Below, piece by piece: positions 14,359-27,026 of a stretch of 64,000 nucleotides of DNA. The stretch comes from Nephrocerus scutellatus. Taxonomy: Eukaryota > Arthropoda > Insecta > Diptera > Pipunculidae. Made by a program: the position numbers and the translations under genes. Positions within the stretch are counted from its first letter, which is position 1, and each line of letters starts with the position of its first letter. The DNA is taken from contig OX352761.1 in assembly GCA_947095585.1 (NCBI GenBank), forward strand, positions 60,442,832-60,506,831, in the 5' to 3' direction. The notes under the pieces were generated by a model that was not told the origin of the DNA, did no database searches, and worked only from the letters and a program-made list of their open reading frames with translations.

Positions 14359-17300
14359 GAGACATATCTGGGAACTGGCCAATCCGCTTGACAGGGCACC
14401 TCGAAATTGACGAATTTCATGAAAATAAGAAAAGTTCAAACCGATGCACAAATGCCTCTTCCCCTCTGCATTGTAATCTAACAAACTCTATTCGATAGAT
14501 TATTCCTTAAGGAAGACACAGGTGTGGGTCAATTTAGTGAGACATCTCTGGGAACAGGCCAATCCGCTTGACAGAGAACCTCCAAATTGACGAATTTCAT
14601 GAAAATAAGAAAAGTTCAAACCGATGCACAAATGCCTCTTCCCCTCTGCATTGTAATCTTACAAACTCTATTCGATAGATTATTCCTTAAGGAAGACACA
14701 GGTGTGGGTCAATTTAGTGAGACATCTCTGGGAACTGGCCAATCCGCTTGACAGAGAACCTCCAAATCGACGAATTTCATGAAAATAACAAAAGTTCAAA
14801 CCGATGCACAAATGCCTCTTCCCTCTGCATTGTAATCTAACAAACTCTATTCGATAGAAAATTCCTTTAGGAAGACACAGGTGTGGGTCAATTTAGTGAG
14901 ACGTCTCTGGGAACTGGCCAATCCGCTTGACAGAGAACCTCCAAATTGAAGAATTTCATGAAAATAACAAAAGTTCAAACCGATGCACAAATGCCTCTTC
15001 CCCTCTGCGTTGTAATCTAACAAACTCTTATTCCTTTAGGAAGACACAGGTGTGGGTCAATTTAGTCAATTTAGTTTAGAGACATCTCTGAGAACTGACC
15101 AATCTGCTTGACAGAGAACCTCCAAATTGACGAATTTCATGAAAATAAAAAAATTCAAACCGATGCACAAATGCCTCTTCCCCTCTCCATTGTAATCGAA
15201 CAAACTCTATTTGATAGATAATTCCTTTAGGAAGACACAGGTGTGGGTCAATTTAGTGAGACATCTCTGGGAACTGGCCAATCCGCTTGACAGAGAACCT
15301 CCAAATTGAAGAATTTCATGAAAATAACAAAAGTTCAAACCGATGCACAAATGCCTCTTCCCCTCTGCATTGTAATCTAACAAACTCTATTTGATAGATA
15401 ATTCCTTTAGGAAGACAAAGGTGTGGGTCAATTTAGTGAGACATCTCTGGGAACTGGCCAATCCGCTTGACAGAAAACCTCCAAATTGACGAATTTCATG
15501 AAAATAACAAAAGTTCAAACCGATGCACAAATGCCTCTTCCCCTCTGCATTGTAATCGAACAAACTCTATTTGATAGATAATTCCTTTAGGAAGACACAA
15601 GTGTGGGTCAATTTAGTGAGACATCTCTAGGAACTGGCCAATCCGCTTGACAGGGAACCTCCAAATTGACGAATTTCATGAAAATAAGAAAAGTTCAAAC
15701 CGATGCACAAATGCCTCTTCCCCTCTGCATTGTAATTTAACAAACTCTATTCGATAGATTATTCCTTAAGGAAGACACAGGTGTGGGTCAATTTAGTGAG
15801 ACATCTCTGGGAACTGGCCAATCCGCTTGACAGGGAACCTCGAAATTGACGAATTTCATGAAAATAAGAAAAGTTCAAACCGATGCACAAATGCCTCTTC
15901 CCCTCTGCATTGTAATCTAACAAACTCTATTCGATAGATTATTCCTTAAGGAAGACACAGGTGTGGGTCAATTTAGTGAGACATCTCTGGGAACAGGCCA
16001 ATCCGCTTGACAGAGAACCTCCAAATTGACGAATTTCATGAAAATAAGAAAAGTTCAAACCGATGCACAAATGCCTCTTCCCCTCTGCATTGTAATCTTG
16101 CAAACTCTATTCGATAGACTATTCCTTAAGGAAGACACAGGTGTGGGTCAATTTAGTGAGACATCTCTGGGAACTGGCCAATCCGCTTGACAGAGAACCT
16201 CCAAATTGACGAATTTCATGAAAATAACAAAAGTTCAAACCGATGCACAAATGCCTCTTCCCTCTGCATTGTAATCTAACAAACTCTATTCGATAGAAAA
16301 TTCCTTTAGGAAGACACAGGTGTGGGTCAATTTAGTGAGACGTCTCTGGGAACTGGCCAATCCGCTTGACAGAGAACCTCCAAATTGAAGAATTTCATGA
16401 AAATAACAAAAGTTCAAACCGATGCACAAATGCCTCTTCCCCTCTGCGTTGTAATCTAACAAACTCTTATTCCTTTAGGAAGACACAGGTGTGGGTCAAT
16501 TTAGTCAATTTAGTTTAGAGACATCTCTGAGAACTGACCAATCTGCTTGACAGAGAACCTCCAAATTGACGAATTTCATGAAAATAAAAAAATTCAAACC
16601 GATGCACAAATGCCTCTTCCCCTCTCCATTGTAATCGAACAAACTCTATTTGATAGATAATTCCTTTAGGAAGACACAGGTGTGGGTCAATTTAGTGAGA
16701 CATCTCTGGGAACTGGCCAATCCGCTTGACAGAGAACCTCCAAATTGAAGAATTTCATGAAAATAACAAAAGTTCAAACCGATGCACAAATGCCTCTTCC
16801 CCTCTGCATTGTAATCTAACAAACTCTATTTGATAGATAATTCCTTTAGGAAGACAAAAATGTGGGTCAATTTAGTGAGACATCTCTGGGAACTGGCCAA
16901 TCCGCTTGACAGAAAACCTCCAAATTGACGAATTTCATGAAAATAACAAAAGTTCAAACCGATGCACAAATGCCTCTTCCCCTCTGCATTGTAATCGAAC
17001 AAACTCTATTTGATAGATAATTCCTTTAGGAAGACACAAGTGTGGGTCAATTTAGTGAGACATCTCTAGGAACTGGCCAATCCGCTTGACAGGGAACCTC
17101 CAAATTGACGAATTTCATGAAAATAAGAAAAGTTCAAACCGATGCACAAATGCCTCTTCCCCTCTGCATTGTAATTTAACAAACTCTATTCGATAGATTA
17201 TTCCTTAAGGAAGACACAGGTGTGGGTCAATTTAGTGAGACATCTCTGGGAACTGGCCAATCCGCTTGACAGGGAACCTCGAAATTGACGAATTTCATGA

Positions 17301-18124
17301 AAATAAGAAAAGTTCAAACCGATGCACAAATGCCTCTTCCCCTCTGCATTGTAATCTAACAAACTCTATTCGATAGATTATTCCTTAAGGAAGACACAGG
17401 TGTGGGTCAATTTAGTGAGACATCTCTGGGAACAGGCCAATCCGCTTGACAGAGAACCTCCAAATTGACGAATTTCATGAAAATAAGAAAAGTTCAAACC
17501 GATGCACAAATGCCTCTTCCCCTCTGCATTGTAATCTTGCAAACTCTATTCGATAGACTATTCCTTAAGGAAGACACAGGTGTGGGTCAATTTAGTGAGA
17601 CATCTCTGGGAACTGGCCAATCCGCTTGACAGAGAACCTCCAAATTGACGAATTTCATGAAAATAACAAAAGTTCAAACCGATGCACAAATGCCTCTTCC
17701 CTCTGCATTGTAATCTAACAAACTCTATTCGATAGAAAATTCCTTAAGGAAGACACAGGTGTGGGTCAATTTAGTTCAGACATCTCTGGGAACTGGCCAA
17801 TCCGCTTGACAGGGAACCTCCAAATTGAAGAATTTCATGAAAATAACAAAAGTTCAAACCGATGCACAAATGCCTCTTCCCCTCTGCGTTGTAATCTAAC
17901 AAACTCTTATTCCTTTAGGAAGACACAGGTGTGGGTCAATTTAGTGAGACATCTCTGAGAACTGACCAATCTGCTTGACAGGGAACCTCCAAATTGACGA
18001 ATTTCATGAAAATAAGAAAAGTTCAAACCGATGCACAAATGCCTCTTCCCCTCTGCATTGTAATTTAACAAACTCTATTCGATAGATTATTCCTTAAAGA
18101 AGACACAGGTGTGGGTCAATTTAG
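14359..18124. repeat. 8-monomer higher-order repeat (1,439 bp), two full copies and one partial
   Basis: Monomers with the rare CCTCGAAATTGACG variant start at 14359, 15798 and 17237, spaced exactly 1,439 bp. Each is followed by the GGGAACAGG monomer, the CTTCCCTCTGC monomer, the GACGTCTC monomer with a shortened 3' end, and a monomer with a local duplication TCAATTTAGTCAATTTAGT (around 15058 and 16497). The third copy departs from the order after about 17760, where a monomer starting TTCAGACATC replaces the GACGTCTC type and the TCAATTTAGT duplication is absent. Confidence 0.82.
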
Positions 18125-21100
18125 TGAGACATCTCTGGGAACTGGCCAATCCGCTTGACAGGGAACCTCGAAATTGACGAATTTCATGAAAATAAGAAAA
18201 GTTCAAACCGATGCACAAATGCCTCTTCCCCTCTGCATTGTAATCTAACAAACTCTATTCGATAGATTATTCCTTAAGGAAGACACAGGTGTGGGTCAAT
18301 TTAGTGAGACATCTCTGGGAACTGGCCAATCCGCTTGACAGGGAACCTCCAAATTGACGAATTTCATGAAAAGAAGAAAAGTTCAAACCGATGCACAAAT
18401 GCCTCTTCCCCTCTGCATTGTAATTTAACAAACTCTATTTGATAGATAATTCCTTTAGGAAGACACAAGTGTGGGTCAATTTAGTGAGACATCTCTAGGA
18501 ACTGGCCAATCCGCTTGACAGGGAACCTCCAAATTGACGAATTTCATGAAAATAAGAAAAGTTCAAACCGATGCACAAATGCCTCTTCCCCTCTGCATTG
18601 TAATTTAACAAACTCTATTCGATAGATTATTCCTTAAGGAAGAAACAGGTGTGGGTCAATTTAGTGAGACATCTCTGGGAACTGGCCAATCCGCTTGACA
18701 GGGAACCTCGAAATTGACGAATTTCATGAAAATAAGAAAAGTTCAAACCGATGCACAAATGCCTCTTCCCCTCTGCATTGTAATCTAACAAACTCTATTC
18801 GATAGATTATTCCTTAAGGAAGACACAGGTGTGGGTCAATTTAGTTAGACATCTCTGGGAACAGGCCAATCCGCTTGACAGAGAACCTCCAAATTGACGA
18901 ATTTCATGAAAATAAGAAAAGTTCAAACCGATGCACAAATGCCTCTTCCCCTCTGCATTGTAATCTTGCAAACTCTATTCGATAGACTATTCCTTAAGGA
19001 AGACACAGGTGTGGGTCAATTTAGTGAGACATCTCTGAGAACTGACCAATCTGCTTGACAGGGAACCTCCAAATTAAAGAATTTCATGAAAATAACAAAA
19101 GTTCAAACCGATGCACAAATGTCTCTTCCCCTCTGCATTGTAATCTTACAAACTCTATTCAATAGATTATTCCTTAAGGAAGACACAGGTGTGGGTCAAT
19201 TTAGTGAGACATCTCTGGGAACTGGCCAATCCGCTTGACAGAGAACCTCCAAATTGAAGAATTTCATGAAAATAACAAAAGTTCAAACCGATGCACAAAT
19301 GCTTCTTCCCCTCTGCATTGTAATTTAACAAACTCTATTCGATAGATAATTCCTTTAGGAAGACACAGGTGTGGGTCAATTTAGTGAGACATCTCTGGGA
19401 ACTGGCCAATCCGCTTGACAGAGAACCTCCAAATTGAAGAATTTCATGAAAATAACAAAAGTTCAAACCGATGCACAAATGCCTCTTCCCCTCTGCATTG
19501 TAATCTAACAAACTCTATTTGATAGATAATTCCTTTAGGAAGACACAGGTGTGGGTCAATTTAGTGAGACATCTCTGGGAACTGGCCAATCCGCTTGACA
19601 GAAAACCTCCAAATTGACGAATTTCATGAAAATAACAAAAGTTCAAACCGATGCACAAATGCCTCTTCCCCTCTGCATTGTAATCGAACAAACTCTATTT
19701 GATAGATAATTCCTTTAGGAAGACACAAGTGTGGGTCAATTTAGTGAGACATCTCTAGGAACTGGCCAATCCGCTTGACAGGGAACCTCCAAATTGACGA
19801 ATTTCATGAAAATAAGAAAAGTTCAAACCGATGCACAAATGCCTCTTCCCGTCTGCATTGTAATTTAACAAACTCTATTCGATAGATTATTCCTTAAGGA
19901 AGACACAGGTGTGGGTCAATTTAGTGAGACATCTCTGGGAACTGGCCAATCCGCTTGACAGGGAACCTCGAAATTGACGAATTTCATGAAAATAAGAAAA
20001 GTTCAAACCGATGCACAAATGCCTCTTCCCCTCTGTATTGTAATCTAACAAACTCTATTCGATAGATTATTCCTTAAGGAAGACACAGGTGTGGGTCAAT
20101 TTAGTGAGACATCTCTGGGAACAGGCGAATCCGCTTGACAGAGAACCTCCAAATTGACGAATTTCATGAAAATAAGAAAAGTTCAAACCGATGCACAAAT
20201 GCCTCTTCCCCTCTGCATTGTAATCTTACAAACTCTATTCGATAGACTATTCCATAAGGAAGACACAGGTGTGGGTCAATTTAGTGAGACATCTCTGGGA
20301 ACTGGCCAATCCGCTTGACAGAGAACCTCCAAATTGACGAATTTCATGAAAATAACAAAAGTTCAAACCGATGCACAAATGCCTCTTCCCTCTGCATTGT
20401 AATCTAACAAACTCTATTCGATAGAAAATTCCTTTAGGAAGACACAGGTGTGGGTCAATTTAGTGAGACGTCTCTGGGAACTGGCCAATCCGCTTGACAG
20501 AGAACCTCCAAATTGAAGAATTTCATGAAAATAACAAAAGTTCAAACCGATGCACAAATGCCTCTTCCCCTCTGCGTTGTAATCTAACAAACTCTTATTC
20601 CTTTAGGAAGACACAGGTGTGGGTCAATTTAGTGAGACATCTCTGAGAACTGACCAATCTGCTTGACAGGGAACCTCCAAATTAAAGAATTTCATGAAAA
20701 TAACAAAAGTTCAAACCGATGCACAAATGCCTCTTCCCCTCTGCGTTGTAATCTAACAAACTCTATTCAATAGATTATTCCTTAGGGAAGACACAGGTGT
20801 GGGTCAATTTAGTGAGACATCTCTGGGAACTGGCCAATCCGCTTGACAGAGAACCTCCAAATTGACGAATTTCATGAAAATAACAAAAGTTCAAACCGAT
20901 GCACAAACGCCTCTTCCCCTCTGCATTGTAATCTAACAAACTCTATTCGATAGATTATTCCTAAAGGAAGACACAGGTGTGGGTCAATTTAGTGAGACAT
21001 CTCTGGGAACTGGCCAATCCGCTTGACAGGGAACCTCGAAATTGACGAATTTCATGAAAATAAGAAAAGTTCAAACCGATGCACAAATGCCTCTTCCCCT

Positions 21101-24100
21101 CTGCATTGTAATCTAACAAACTCTATTCGATAGATTATTCCTTAAGGAAGACACAGGTGTGGGTCAATTTAGTGAGACATCTCTGGGAACAGGCCAATCC
21201 GCTTGACAGAGAACCTCCAAATTGACGAATTTCATGAAAATAAGAAAAGTTCAAACCGATGCACAAATGCCTCTTCCCCTCTGCATTGTAATCTTACAAA
21301 CTCTATTCGATAGACTATTCCTTAAGGAAGACACAGGTGTGGGTCAATTTAGTGAGACATCTCTGGGAACTGGCCAATCCGCTTGACAGAGAACCTCCAA
21401 ATCGACGAATTTCATGAAAATAACAAAAGTTCAAACCGATGCACAAATGCCTCTTCCCTCTGCATTGTAATCTAACAAACTCTATTCGATAGAAAATTCC
21501 TTTAGGAAGACACAGGTGTGGGTCAATTTAGTGAGACGTCTCTGGGAACTGGCCAATCCGCTTGACAGAGAACCTCCAAATTGAAGAATTTCATGAAAAT
21601 AACAAAAGTTCAAACCGATGCACAAATGCCTCTTCCCCTCTGCGTTGTAATCTAACAAACTCTTATTCCTTTAGGAAGACACAGGTGTGGGTCAATTTAG
21701 TGAGACATCTCTGAGAACTGACCAATCTGCTTGACAGGGAACCTCCAAATTAAAGAATTTCATGAAAATAACAAAAGTTCAAACCGATGCACAAATGTCT
21801 CTTCCCCTCTGCATTGTAATCTTACAAACTCTATTCAATAGATTATTCCTTAAGGAAGACACAGGTGTGGGTCAATTTAGTGAGACATCTCTGGGAACTG
21901 GCCAATCCGCTTGACAGAGAACCTCCAAATTGAAGAATTTCATGAAAATAACAAAAGTTCAAACCGATGCACAAATGCCTCTTCCCCTCTGCGTTGTAAT
22001 CTAACAAACTCTATTCAATAGATTATTCCTTAGGGAAGACACAGGTGTGGGTTAATTTAGTGAGAAATCTCTGGGAACTGGCCAATCCGCTTGACCGGGA
22101 ACCTCCCAATTGACGAATTTCATGAAAATAAGAAAAGTTCAAACCGATGCACAAATGCCTCTTCCCCTCTGTATTGTAATTTAACAAACTCTATTCGATA
22201 GATTATTCCTTAAGGAAGACACAGGTGTGGGTCAATTTAGTGAGAAATCTCTGGGAACTGGCCAATCCGCTTGACCGGGAACCTCCAAATTGACGAATTT
22301 CATGAAAATAAGAAAAGTTCAAACCGATGCACAAATGCCTCTTCCCCTCTGTATTGTAATTTAACAAACTCTATTCGATAGATTATTCCTTAAGGAAGAC
22401 ACTGGTGTGGGTCAATTTAGTGAGACATCTCTGGGAACTGGCCAATCCGCTTGACAGGGAACCTCCAAATTGACGAATTTCATGAAAATAAGAAAAGTTC
22501 AAACCGATGCACAAATGCCTCTTCCCCTCTGTATTGTAATTTAACAAACTCTATTCGATAGATTATTCCTTAAAGAAGACACAGGTGTGGGTCAATTTAG
22601 TGAGACATCTCTGAGAACTGGCCAATCCGCTTGACAGAAAACCTCCAAATTGAAGAATTTCATGAAAATAACAAAAGTTCAAACCGATGCACAAATGCCT
22701 CTTCCCCTCTGCGTTGTAATCTTACAAACTCTATTCGATAGATTATTCCTTAAGGAAAACACAGGTGTGGGTCAATTTAGTTCAGACATCTCTGGGAACT
22801 GGCTAATCCGCTTGACAGAGAACCTCCAAATTGACGAATTTCATGAAAATAACAAAAGTTCAAACTGATGCACAAATGCTTCTTCCCCTCTGCATTGTAA
22901 TCTAACAAACTCTATTCGATAGATTCTTCCTTAAGGAAGACACAGGTGTGGGTCAATTTAGTGAGAGATCTCTGGGAACTGGCCAATCCGCTTGACAGAG
23001 AACCTCCAAATTGACGAATTTTATGAAAATAACAAAAGTTCAAACCGATGCACAAATGCCTCTTCCCATCTGCATTGTAATCTAATAAACTCTATTCGAT
23101 AGATTATTCCTAAAGGAAGACACAGGTGTGGGTCAATTTAGTGAGACATTTCTGGGAACTGGCCAATCCAAATTGACGAATTTCATGAAAATAAGAAAAG
23201 TTCAAACCGATGCACAAATGCCTCTTCCCCTCTGCATTGTAATCTAACAAACTCTATTCGATAGATTATTCCTTTAGGAAGACACAGGTGTGGGTCAATT
23301 TAGTGAGACACCTCTGGGAACTGGCCAATCCGCTTGACAGAGAACCTCCAAATTGACGAATTTCATGAAAATAACAAAAGTTCAAACCGATGCACAAATG
23401 CCTCTTCCCCTCTGCATTGTAATCTAACAAATTCTATTAAGATTATTCCTTATGGAAGACACAGGTGTGGGTCAATTTAGTGAGACATCTCTGAGAACTG
23501 GCCAATCCGCTTGACAGAAAACCTCCAAATTGACGAATTTCATGAAAATAACAAAAGTTCAAACCGATGCACAAATGCCTCTTCCCCTCTCCATTGTAAT
23601 CTAACAAATTCTATTCGATAGATTATTCCTTAAGGAAGACACAGGTGTAGGTCAATTTAGTGAGACATCTCTGAGAACTGACCAATCCGCTTGACAGAAA
23701 ACCTCCAAATTGAAGAATTTCATGAAAATAACAAAAGTTCAAACCGATGCACACATGCCTCTTCCCCTCTGCGTTGTAGTCTTACAAACTCTATTCGATA
23801 GATTATTCCTTAAGGAAGACACAGGTGTGGGTCAATTTAGTTCAGACATCTCTGGGAACTGGCCAATCCGCTTGACAGGGAACCTCAAAATTGACGAATT
23901 TCATGAAAATAACAAAAGTTCAAACCGATGCACAAATGCCTCTTCCCCTCTGCATTGTAATCTAACAAACTCTATTCGATAGATTCTTCCTTAAGGAAGA
24001 CACAGGTGTGGGTCAATTTAGTGAGACATCTCTAGGAACTGGCCAATCCTCTTGACAGAGAACCTCCAAATTGACGAATTTCATGAAAATAACAAAAGTT

Positions 24101-25596
24101 CAAACCGATGCACAAATGCCTCTTCCCATCTGCATTGTAATCTAACAAACTCTATTTGATAGATTATTCCTTAAGGAAGACACAGGTGTGGGTCAATTTA
24201 GTGAGACATCTCTGGGAACTGGCCAATCTGCTTGACACGGAACCTCCAAATTGACGAATTTCATGAAAATAAGAAAAGTTCAAACCGATGCACAAATGCC
24301 TGTTCCCCTCTGCATTGTAATCTAACAAACTCTATTGGATAGACTTTTCCTTACGGAAGACACAGGTGTGAGTGAATTTAGTGAGACATCTCTGAGAACT
24401 GGCCAATCCGCTTGACAGAAAACCTTCAAATTGACGAGTTTCATGAAAATAACAAAAGTTCAAACCGATGCACAATTGCCTCTTTCCCTCTGCATTGTAA
24501 TCTAACAAACTCTATTCGATAGATTATTCCTTTGGGAAGACATAGGTGTGAGTCAATTTTGTGAGACATCTCTGGGAACTGGCCAATCAGCTTGACAGCG
24601 AACCTCCAAATTGACGAGTTTCATGAAAATAACAAAAGTTCAAACCGATGCACAAATGCCTCTTCCCCTCTGCATTGTAATCTAACAAACACTATTCGAT
24701 AGATAATTCCTTTAGGAAGATACAGGTGTGAGTCAATTTAGTTCAGACATCTCTGGGAACTTGCCAATCCGCTTGACAGAGAACCTCCAAATTGACGAAT
24801 TTCATGAAAATAACAAAAGTTCAAACCGATGCACAAATGCCTCTTCCCCTCTGCATTGTAATCTAACAAACTCTATTCTATAGATTATTCCTTTAGGAAG
24901 ACACAGGTGTGGGTCAATTTAGTGAGACATCTCTGGGAACTGGCCAATCCGCTTGACAGAGAACCTCCAAATTGACGAATTTCATGAAAATAACAAAAGT
25001 TCAAACCGATGCACAAATGCCTCTTCCCCTCTGCATTGTAATCTAACAAACTCTATTCGATAGATTATTCCTTAAGGAAGACACAGGTGTGGGTCAATTT
25101 AGTCAGACATCTCTGGGAACTGGCCAATCCGCTTGACAGGGAACCTTCAAATTGACGAATTTCATGAAAATAAGAAAAGTTCAAACCGATGCACAAATGC
25201 CTTTTCCCCTCTGCGTTGTAATCTAACAAACTCTATTCGATAGATTATTCCTTAAGGAAGACACAGGTGTGGGCCAATTTAGTGAGACATCTCTGGGAAC
25301 TGGCCAATCCGCTTGACAGAGAACCTCCAAATTGACGAATTTCATGAAAATAACAAAAGTTTAAACCGATGCACAAATGCCTCTTCCCCTCTGCATTGTA
25401 ATCTAACAAATTCTATTCGATAGATTATTCCTTATGGAAGACACAGGTGTGGGTTAATTTAGTGAGACATCTCTGAGAACTGGCTAATCCGCTTGACAGT
25501 AAACCTCCAAATTGAAGAATTTCATGAAAATAAGAAAAGTTCAAACCGATGCACAAATGCCTCTTCCCCTCTGTATTGTAATTTAACAAACTCTAT
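17370..25596. repeat. 8.2-kb satellite segmental duplication, copy 1
   Basis: This block is repeated immediately downstream with an offset of 8,227 bp: 17401 corresponds to 25628 and 17814 to 26041, up to the retroelement. Beyond the retroelement, 17841 corresponds to 35312. Shared private variants include AAAGAAGAAAAG (18370 and 35841), TTAGTTAGACATC (18841 and 36312), GGCGAATCC (20125) and TTCCATAAGG (20250). Copy 1 contains the intact, unoccupied AAAT target at 17841-17844. The left edge is placed between about 17310 and 17400, where similarity to the second copy begins. Confidence 0.85.
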
Positions 25597-26071
25597 TCGA
25601 TAGATTATTCCTTAAGGAAGACACAGGTGTGGGTCAATTTAGTGAGACATCTCTGGGAACAGGCCAATCCGCTTGACAGAGAACCTCCAAATTGACGAAT
25701 TTCATGAAAATAAGAAAAGTTCAAACCGATGCACAAATGCCTCTTCCCCTCTGCATTGTAATCTTGCAAACTCTATTCGATAGACTATTCCTTAAGGAAG
25801 ACACAGGTGTGGGTCAATTTAGTGAGACATCTCTGGGAACTGGCCAATCCGCTTGACAGAGAACCTCCAAATTGACGAATTTCATGAAAATAACAAAAGT
25901 TCAAACCGATGCACAAATGCCTCTTCCCTCTGCATTGTAATCTAACAAACTCTATTCGATAGAAAATTCCTTAAGGAAGACACAGGTGTGGGTCAATTTA
26001 GTTCAGACATCTCTGGGAACTGGCCAATACGCTTGACAGGGAACCTCCAAATTGAAGAATTTCATGAAAAT
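25597..26071. repeat. 8.2-kb segmental duplication, copy 2, left fragment
   Basis: This short piece reproduces 17370-17844 at an offset of 8,227 bp, including the GGGAACAGG, CTTGCAAAC and GATAGAAAATTCCTTAAGG variants. It is cut at AAAT by the retroelement. The rest of copy 2 resumes at 35312. Confidence 0.85.
26068..26071. other. Target site duplication AAAT, left copy
   Basis: The satellite reads CATGAAAATAAC at the uninterrupted site (17837-17848). AAAT precedes the left LTR here and is repeated after the right LTR at 35312-35315. A 4-bp duplication is usual for gypsy-type integrases. One extra A could belong either to the LTR end or to the duplication, but the TG...CA rule favours 4 bp. 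Confidence 0.93.
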
Positions 26072-26345
26072 TGTTGGGTCGTGGTAATATATCGAAAAAT
26101 AAAACACAGATGGATTAGTTTATATAAAGTGTTTAATGATCTGACCGCTAGGCAACTTGCCTAATCGGATGTTTGAAATTGACTGCCTCATCCATCGTTC
26201 CATTTCTTCCTCCATGCCTTTGACTTGATTTTTTAGTGCAGGTCAAACTGAACCGTTCTGTTGACCTGCATGTTTACGCATCACCATTCTCGCAGTCGTT
26301 GTACGAACAAGCGAATGCGAGAATGCAATTGACAATAGAAAATGT

Positions 26346-26470
26346 AGACGCCGCGGTGGGTCGTCGGTATCCGATTTAGGATTTGGGAAAAAAAGGATAG
26401 ATTGAAGACGCCGCGGTGGGTCGTCGGATTTAGAATAATAGGAATTGTAGACGCCGCGGTGGGTCGTCGG
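26346..26470. promoter_or_regulatory. Three GC-rich 22-bp direct repeats in the LTR
   Basis: The 22-mer AGACGCCGCGGTGGGTCGTC plus GG occurs at 26346-26367, 26406-26427 and 26449-26470, and again at the matching places in the other LTR. It is far more GC-rich than the LTR around it and is conserved among all three copies, while the spacers differ (38 and 21 bp). This resembles clustered protein-binding sites within an enhancer or insulator-type module. No factor is assigned. Confidence 0.6.
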
Positions 26471-26507
26471 ATTTAGGATAATGGATTTGGGTTATTGGAA
26501 AAATGGG

Positions 26508-26606
26508 TAATGTTACATTATGGATAATGTAACATTAGAAAAAATAGGAAATGTGCATAGCACATGTTTGGGAAAGGAAGGATATTATGAAATGTGCGTA
26601 GCACAT
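26508..26606. promoter_or_regulatory. Palindromes in the LTR
   Basis: A perfect 14-bp inverted repeat with a GG centre lies at 26508-26521 and 26524-26537 (arm TAATGTTACATTAT). Two related short palindromes follow: ATGTGCATAGCACAT at 26551-26565 and ATGTGCGTAGCACAT at 26592-26606. They lie in the U3 side of the LTR, in sense order shortly after its start. They could be dimeric factor sites or RNA hairpins; the sequence alone does not decide. Confidence 0.6.
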
Positions 26607-26634
26607 GTCTAAGGAGTTGTGTGTGGTCACAACA

Positions 26635-26647
26635 CTCCTCCCCCCTT
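26635..26647 (-). other. Polypurine tract
   Basis: Read in the sense direction this is AAGGGGGGAGGAG, directly abutting the TGTTG start of the 3' LTR. It is the RNase H-resistant primer for plus-strand DNA synthesis in LTR elements. Position and composition are as expected for errantiviruses. Confidence 0.93.
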
Positions 26648-27026
26648 AGAATACGAAAGACGCGCGACGTTAGGAGAGAAGACTTTCGGCATATGGCATG
26701 TAGGAGTCAATGAACGATGAATGTAGTTTAGTGATTCTGCTATACGATATGAAATAGATATTTATTAAACAATTTTTGTTTGCCTAGCACGCTTATACAC
26801 GTGTACAATATTTTATTATTTTTTTTTTTTTTTTTTTTTTTTTTTGTTTAGTTTATAATTTTATATTTATAATTTGTTTGAAATGATAATAATAATATTG
26901 TATTTCTTTTTTTTTTATTGATAAGAAATGATTGTATATATATGTATTTTCTTTTAATATATATATAAATGATTACAAATTGGAAATTTTTTTTTTTTTG
27001 AGATGTTATTTTGAATTTTTTTTTTT
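26648..27026 (-). other. 3' non-coding region between env and the purine tract
   Basis: About 380 bp of AT-rich sequence with no gene. It contains a run of 27 T on the plus strand (26819-26845; poly(A) in the sense RNA) and several shorter T runs (26909-26917, 26989-26998, 27017-27028). An AT stretch near 26936-26970 is also present. No open frame of note is seen. Confidence 0.7.

Larger units (their letters stand above)
1..26071. repeat. Left satellite array, ~180-bp monomer
   Basis: About 145 head-to-tail monomers fill this stretch with no other sequence. Most are 180 bp. Lengths of 181 bp come from TTCAGACATC replacing TGAGACATC (for example near 900, 2520 and 4680), 179 bp from a variant reading AAAATAAAAAAATTC, and about 168 bp where the TTCGATAGAT segment is lost (near 10390 and 11815). 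Conserved landmarks per monomer are GAGACATCTCTGGGAACTGG, CCAATCCGCTTGACAG, AATTTCATGAAAATAA, GTTCAAACCGATGCACAAA and GGAAGACACAGGTGTGGGTC. Two linked 3' versions alternate, TTTGATAGATAATTCCTTTAGG and TTCGATAGATTATTCCTTAAGG. No coding constraint is visible. Being a long homogeneous array it is probably centromeric or pericentromeric; that location is inference. I do not recognise the family. Confidence 0.97.
26072..26634 (-). repeat. 3' LTR (563 bp)
   Basis: On the plus strand it starts TGTTGGGTCGTGG and ends GGTCACAACA. Read in the element's direction it begins TGTTGTGACC just after the purine tract. By eye it is identical to 34749-35311. In the sense direction it holds an ATTAAA hexamer (polyadenylation-signal-like) and a TTTATATAAA stretch toward the U5 side. 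It also contains three copies of a GC-rich 22-mer and several palindromes, listed separately. Exact U3/R/U5 boundaries cannot be set from sequence alone. Confidence 0.95.

Noticed and set aside
17761..17958. Short open frames in the satellite (65-90 codons, also at 22650, 23710, 41897 and 61978 on the minus strand)
   Set aside because: They cross monomer boundaries, depend on private indels, translate repeated monomer sequence, and have no start or codon signal beyond chance. The frames at 22650 and 41897 are identical because of the segmental duplication.
1..26071. A CRISPR array or a tandem gene family
   Set aside because: The whole 180-bp unit is conserved with no unique spacers, and no monomer-length or longer frame is maintained. 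This is satellite DNA.
1..26071. A CENP-B box in the satellite monomer
   Set aside because: No copy of the TTCG-N4-A-N2-CGGG pattern was seen; the TTCGATAGATTATTCC segment lacks the CGGG half.
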